Position numbers and translations under genes: made by a program. Below, one piece after another: positions 61,067-64,000 of a DNA stretch of 64,000 nucleotides; the stretch's first letter is position 1, and the number at the start of each line of letters is the position of its first letter. The DNA is taken from positions 182,501-246,500 of the forward strand of contig CAJNDS010002303.1 of the NCBI GenBank assembly GCA_905221605.1, written 5' to 3'. The notes below the pieces were generated by a model that had not been told where the DNA came from, did no database searches, and saw only the letters and a list, made by a program, of their open reading frames with translations. The DNA comes from Symbiodinium natans. Its lineage: Eukaryota > Sar > Dinophyceae > Suessiales > Symbiodiniaceae.

Positions 61067-64000
61067 TCAGTCCTTTCTTTCCTCCTGCTTCAGGATCTTC
61101 TTTCCAATCCTGACAAGAGCCTTTCCAAGCTCTTCCGGGTAGGTCCCAGACTCCTTCAGAGACGCACTCTTCGAGTGTTCGTGGTTTCCTGCGCAAACGT
61201 ACGAAGACAGTTCCCACACGCAGGCAGCACTATTAGAAGCGAACCACCATCTCTTCCAAGTCTTCTCTTTCTTCTCGAAGCAGCATCTATCTACTAGACA
61301 TCCTTGCGTTGGACCAATGCTTTTAGAGACTTCTAGAAATACCGTTTCCTTCCACAAAGAGGACCTTTCAGGCCATTCGTGGGTTAACAGCAAACCCTCG
61401 TTCGAGGAATAGGGGCCGAAGAGCTTCCCTATAAGTCTCCAGCAACTCTTGTGAATCTTTAGCGTCTTCCGCCAAAGTTCCAAACCTCGTCGCTTGCGGA
61501 AACGCAGGTACCTCAAGGGGCAGCCTGAGCTGCAAAGCGTAGACAAATGCGCAAAGACACGGACCTTTCCCTGCTTCAGGACTCTTAAGATCTCTTCAAG
61601 AACAAGAAAGGTGTTCTTACTCAGAAGATTGATTTCCCGAGTCACTCCGAAGTACGCTATGCCTTTCTCTCGAGCACACGCTCTTGCTATAGCACTCGAC
61701 TCTTCGCAGCAAAGCTCCAGAACGACGAGCGACACTGTCCCTCTAGCCACTGCCGTCACGGCTTCCATCCAAGAGCTCGGAACCTCCAGCGGAGAGGACC
61801 TTACTGCGTTCGAAGATACTTCCTCAGTGATATTGGGCTCATTTCTTACTTCTTCGACGTTTTCTTCGGAGATCGACGACCACGATTCTGGCTCGTTAAT
61901 GAGGCCAGCTGCCTCACAAAGACTGACCAACTTCTCCGCAGTTGGGGATTTCGTTAGAGCATCTGCGGGGTTGAGTTTCCCCGGTATATACTCCAGCGTC
62001 AATCTTTCCTTAGCGACTAGTTGTTGGAGAAAAGCCGCTCTCAACTCTATGTGGCGGACTTTCCTAAGGAGGGTACTCATTTGCGCTATTGACAGGGCGC
62101 TTTCAGAGTCCCCGTACGCGTGCAACTGATATCGGCCTTCCTCCGAATCAGAAGGCATCCCCTCCACCATCGTCTGCACCAACAGAGATATATACAATCC
62201 CTCTCTGGCGATTTCAGTCAGTGCTGCCAGCTCGGCTTCTGCCGATGACAGAGCTACGGTCGTCTGTTTCCTACTGAACGTCTTCAAGCAACAGTTGTTC
62301 CAGGTCACAATTCCACCACTCACAGAGTTCAAACCCCAAGACGCGTCAACAAAACACGACACTGACTCTCGGTCCTCATCAGGGGCTAAAAGCTCTCTAC
62401 GTGAGGGGAACACTTGGACCTTACGCGGTAAACCAGACACCCACCTCAGAACATCCCTCATACAAGCTTCGGCTGCTTCATTGGGGGCTGACTGGTGTCT
62501 TCCTAGAAAACCGCATACATACTGCAAATCAGGTCTTGAAAGCGACGCCCAGGCTAGGCGTCCCAAGGTACGCCTATGGCGCTCGTGCGCCTCTGGCGTA
62601 AGAGGTGTGTCCTGTCCTTTTTTGATGAGGTCAGCATACCGCCGCTCTAATGGTGGAAGCTTCGGCGCCACCTTAGTGATTCCGTACTCCTCACAGCAAG
62701 ACCTCAAGTACTTGGCGTCCAAGCCAAAGTATACGCAGGGCTCTCCGGGCTTTTTCCGGAAGATCCTACGTCCCAAGAAAGACACCTCACCTGGTTTTCC
62801 TTCCAAGAGCTCACCTGTTAGCTTAAGCTTGTAGCGTTTCTTCAGGTCTTCATACACCTTTCGAGCTTCGGCGGTGTTCTCGGCCCAAATTAACAGATCG
62901 TCAACATAAAAGAGGACAATCACCAAACCATTCTTGGTTTTCTTGCGGAAGATTGTAGGGTCCAAGATCTGCTGGAATCCTTGGTTTCCCAAGTACGCCG
63001 ACAGCTCCTTGTACCAAGAAAGCGGGGCACTTCGAAGCCCGTTCATGGCACGAAACAGTTTCAAGAAGACCCTTTCGCCAGTCTTTGCGTTTCCTATGTT
63101 ACTCGGAAGCTGCACAAACTCCGGCCGCGCAATAGCGGCGTGCATGAAGGCTACCGAGACGTCACAGGACAGCACAGACCCTTTTCTACATAGAACAGAA
63201 AGTAGGAGCCGCAACCCTTCCAGGCTGGTGGTCGGAGAATAGATCCCCTCAGCGAGCGTGGTGCCGCCCATAGCGGCAAAATCGCGGACAACAAGTCTAG
63301 AGCGGTAAAGACCAGGCTTCTTAACCGTATTGACCCAACGGCTCGAAAGAACTCTTCTTCCGCTCTCCTTAGCAAGTCGATACGCTTCTCGCTCGCTCAC
63401 CACTTCTCCAACGTTGAACGACTCCAATTCTTCTAGTTCCAATTTCATGGACAGATAGAGGAGTTTGGGATCTAACAGCTCACCAGAGGTCTCCGAAACA
63501 GCTTGCTGGGGGACCTGACAACGAATTCTACCCCCTCCAAACTTAAGCTCAAAGGAAGACGCCGCTTGATTGCTCACGGCGCGGCAGTCAGGTCCTTCAC
63601 CTAGCTTCTGAAGATAATGATCCGTCAACCAATCAATCTCCATGTCCTCCATGTCAGGTTCAGGAAGATCGCCACCTGCTACCCCCTCATGACCTTCAGA
63701 TCCCACTTCTGTGGGCTCGTAATCCGGGACATAATCAGGAAGCATTTCTTCATCCTCTGGGGCTTCAATTTCTTCTTCTTTTGGAACAATGGATTCCGCA
63801 GGCGGTTCAAACAGCAAAGGCTTTTCGGGGTCCTGCGTATCAAGCACAAGAGGATTAGCTTTAGCTAACAGCAACGTTGGGCTGTCGTACGTGGGTTCGT
63901 CCCGTTCAAAGATCCCACGACACGCTGGAAAGACCTCAATCTCTCCATCTCCTCCAATGACAGTTCCATACACACCTCCACCTCTAGGATGGACGGGGCC
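61067..64000 (-). CDS. Ty1/copia polyprotein, C-terminal part (partial), with methyltransferase-like tail
   Basis: Open to the window edge, so the start (gag, protease, integrase) lies outside. Counted from 63973: RT motif A SCDVSVAFMHAA (D271) and YVDD (356-359), copia-type RNase H with FVDAS (D543), KQTTVALSSAEAEL (E579), GDSESAL (D622), HIELRAAFL and NPADALTK (D671). After RNase H, where canonical copia ends, some 290 residues follow: LVVLELCCEESSAIARAC (about 749-766, motif-I-like), HLSTLCSSGCPLRY (809-822, in the place of a PC motif) and LLLTHEWP (861-868). This reads as a degenerate or divergent methyltransferase fold. Cytosine methyltransferase capture by dinoflagellate retrotransposons has been reported; whether this tail belongs to that family is inference. 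RT and RNase H are certain, and the frame is unbroken. Confidence 0.9.
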   Translation of the reverse strand, partial: GPVHPRGGGVYGTVIGGDGEIEVFPACRGIFERDEPTYDSPTLLLAKANPLVLDTQDPEKPLLFEPPAESIVPKEEEIEAPEDEEMLPDYVPDYEPTEVGSEGHEGVAGGDLPEPDMEDMEIDWLTDHYLQKLGEGPDCRAVSNQAASSFELKFGGGRIRCQVPQQAVSETSGELLDPKLLYLSMKLELEELESFNVGEVVSEREAYRLAKESGRRVLSSRWVNTVKKPGLYRSRLVVRDFAAMGGTTLAEGIYSPTTSLEGLRLLLSVLCRKGSVLSCDVSVAFMHAAIARPEFVQLPSNIGNAKTGERVFLKLFRAMNGLRSAPLSWYKELSAYLGNQGFQQILDPTIFRKKTKNGLVIVLFYVDDLLIWAENTAEARKVYEDLKKRYKLKLTGELLEGKPGEVSFLGRRIFRKKPGEPCVYFGLDAKYLRSCCEEYGITKVAPKLPPLERRYADLIKKGQDTPLTPEAHERHRRTLGRLAWASLSRPDLQYVCGFLGRHQSAPNEAAEACMRDVLRWVSGLPRKVQVFPSRRELLAPDEDRESVSCFVDASWGLNSVSGGIVTWNNCCLKTFSRKQTTVALSSAEAELAALTEIAREGLYISLLVQTMVEGMPSDSEEGRYQLHAYGDSESALSIAQMSTLLRKVRHIELRAAFLQQLVAKERLTLEYIPGKLNPADALTKSPTAEKLVSLCEAAGLINEPESWSSISEENVEEVRNEPNITEEVSSNAVRSSPLEVPSSWMEAVTAVARGTVSLVVLELCCEESSAIARACAREKGIAYFGVTREINLLSKNTFLVLEEILRVLKQGKVRVFAHLSTLCSSGCPLRYLRFRKRRGLELWRKTLKIHKSCWRLIGKLFGPYSSNEGLLLTHEWPERSSLWKETVFLEVSKSIGPTQGCLVDRCCFEKKEKTWKRWWFASNSAACVWELSSYVCAGNHEHSKSASLKESGTYPEELGKALVRIGKKILKQEERKD

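Overview
The window looks like a gene-poor, repeat-dominated stretch of a dinoflagellate nuclear genome, probably Symbiodiniaceae-like. This is an inference from three things: TTTAGGG-type telomeric repeat, tyrosine-recombinase (YR) retroelements with a CCCH-finger gag, and a Ty1/copia polyprotein with a methyltransferase-like tail. I see no ordinary host gene with confidence, no rRNA or tRNA gene, and no CRISPR array.

Layout. (1) 1-15.1 kb: dozens of telomere-type tracts (TTTAGGG and variants TTTGGGG, TTAAGGG, TTGAGGG, CCCGAAA) in both orientations. They are separated by short unique spacers and by small fold-back elements, several of which touch or enclose a telomeric tract. (2) 15.2-21.4 kb: no recognisable gene, a few dispersed repeats. 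(3) 21.46-34.03 kb: three tandem copies of a ~1.17 kb repeat. The second copy is split by an 8,890-bp YR retrotransposon (23315-32204), coded on the minus strand. (4) 34.25-39.8 kb: a decayed relative of that element, also minus strand. (5) 40.2-42.2 kb: a 231-bp tandem duplication and low-complexity sequence. (6) 42.4-47.6 kb: a minus-strand SF1 helicase-like gene broken over several frames, with unrecognised upstream ORFs. (7) 47.67-51.5 kb: an AT-rich, TIR-bounded, non-coding element, once complete and once with its right part inverted. (8) 52.2-57.9 kb: two almost identical 2.85-kb direct repeats. (9) 58.2-60.76 kb: a 66/132-bp minisatellite. (10) 61.07-64 kb: the C-terminal part of a Ty1/copia polyprotein, running off the window edge.

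Main point. The intact YR element is bounded by split direct repeats, and its empty site can be read from the neighbouring array copies. In transcription order it encodes a YR, a CCCH-finger gag, an ORF joining a cytosine-C5-methyltransferase-like domain (PPC motif) to a 2-oxoglutarate/Fe(II) dioxygenase-like domain (HxD, H, R at +10), and an RT-RNase H. The methyltransferase/dioxygenase ORF has no AUG and follows the gag in frame after one UGA-C, so stop-codon readthrough is the simplest expression model. The YR-first order is repeated in the decayed neighbour, which keeps a methyltransferase motif-I-like remnant. With the methyltransferase-like tail on the copia polyprotein, two unrelated retrotransposon classes here carry DNA-modification-type domains. 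Functions are inferred from motifs only.
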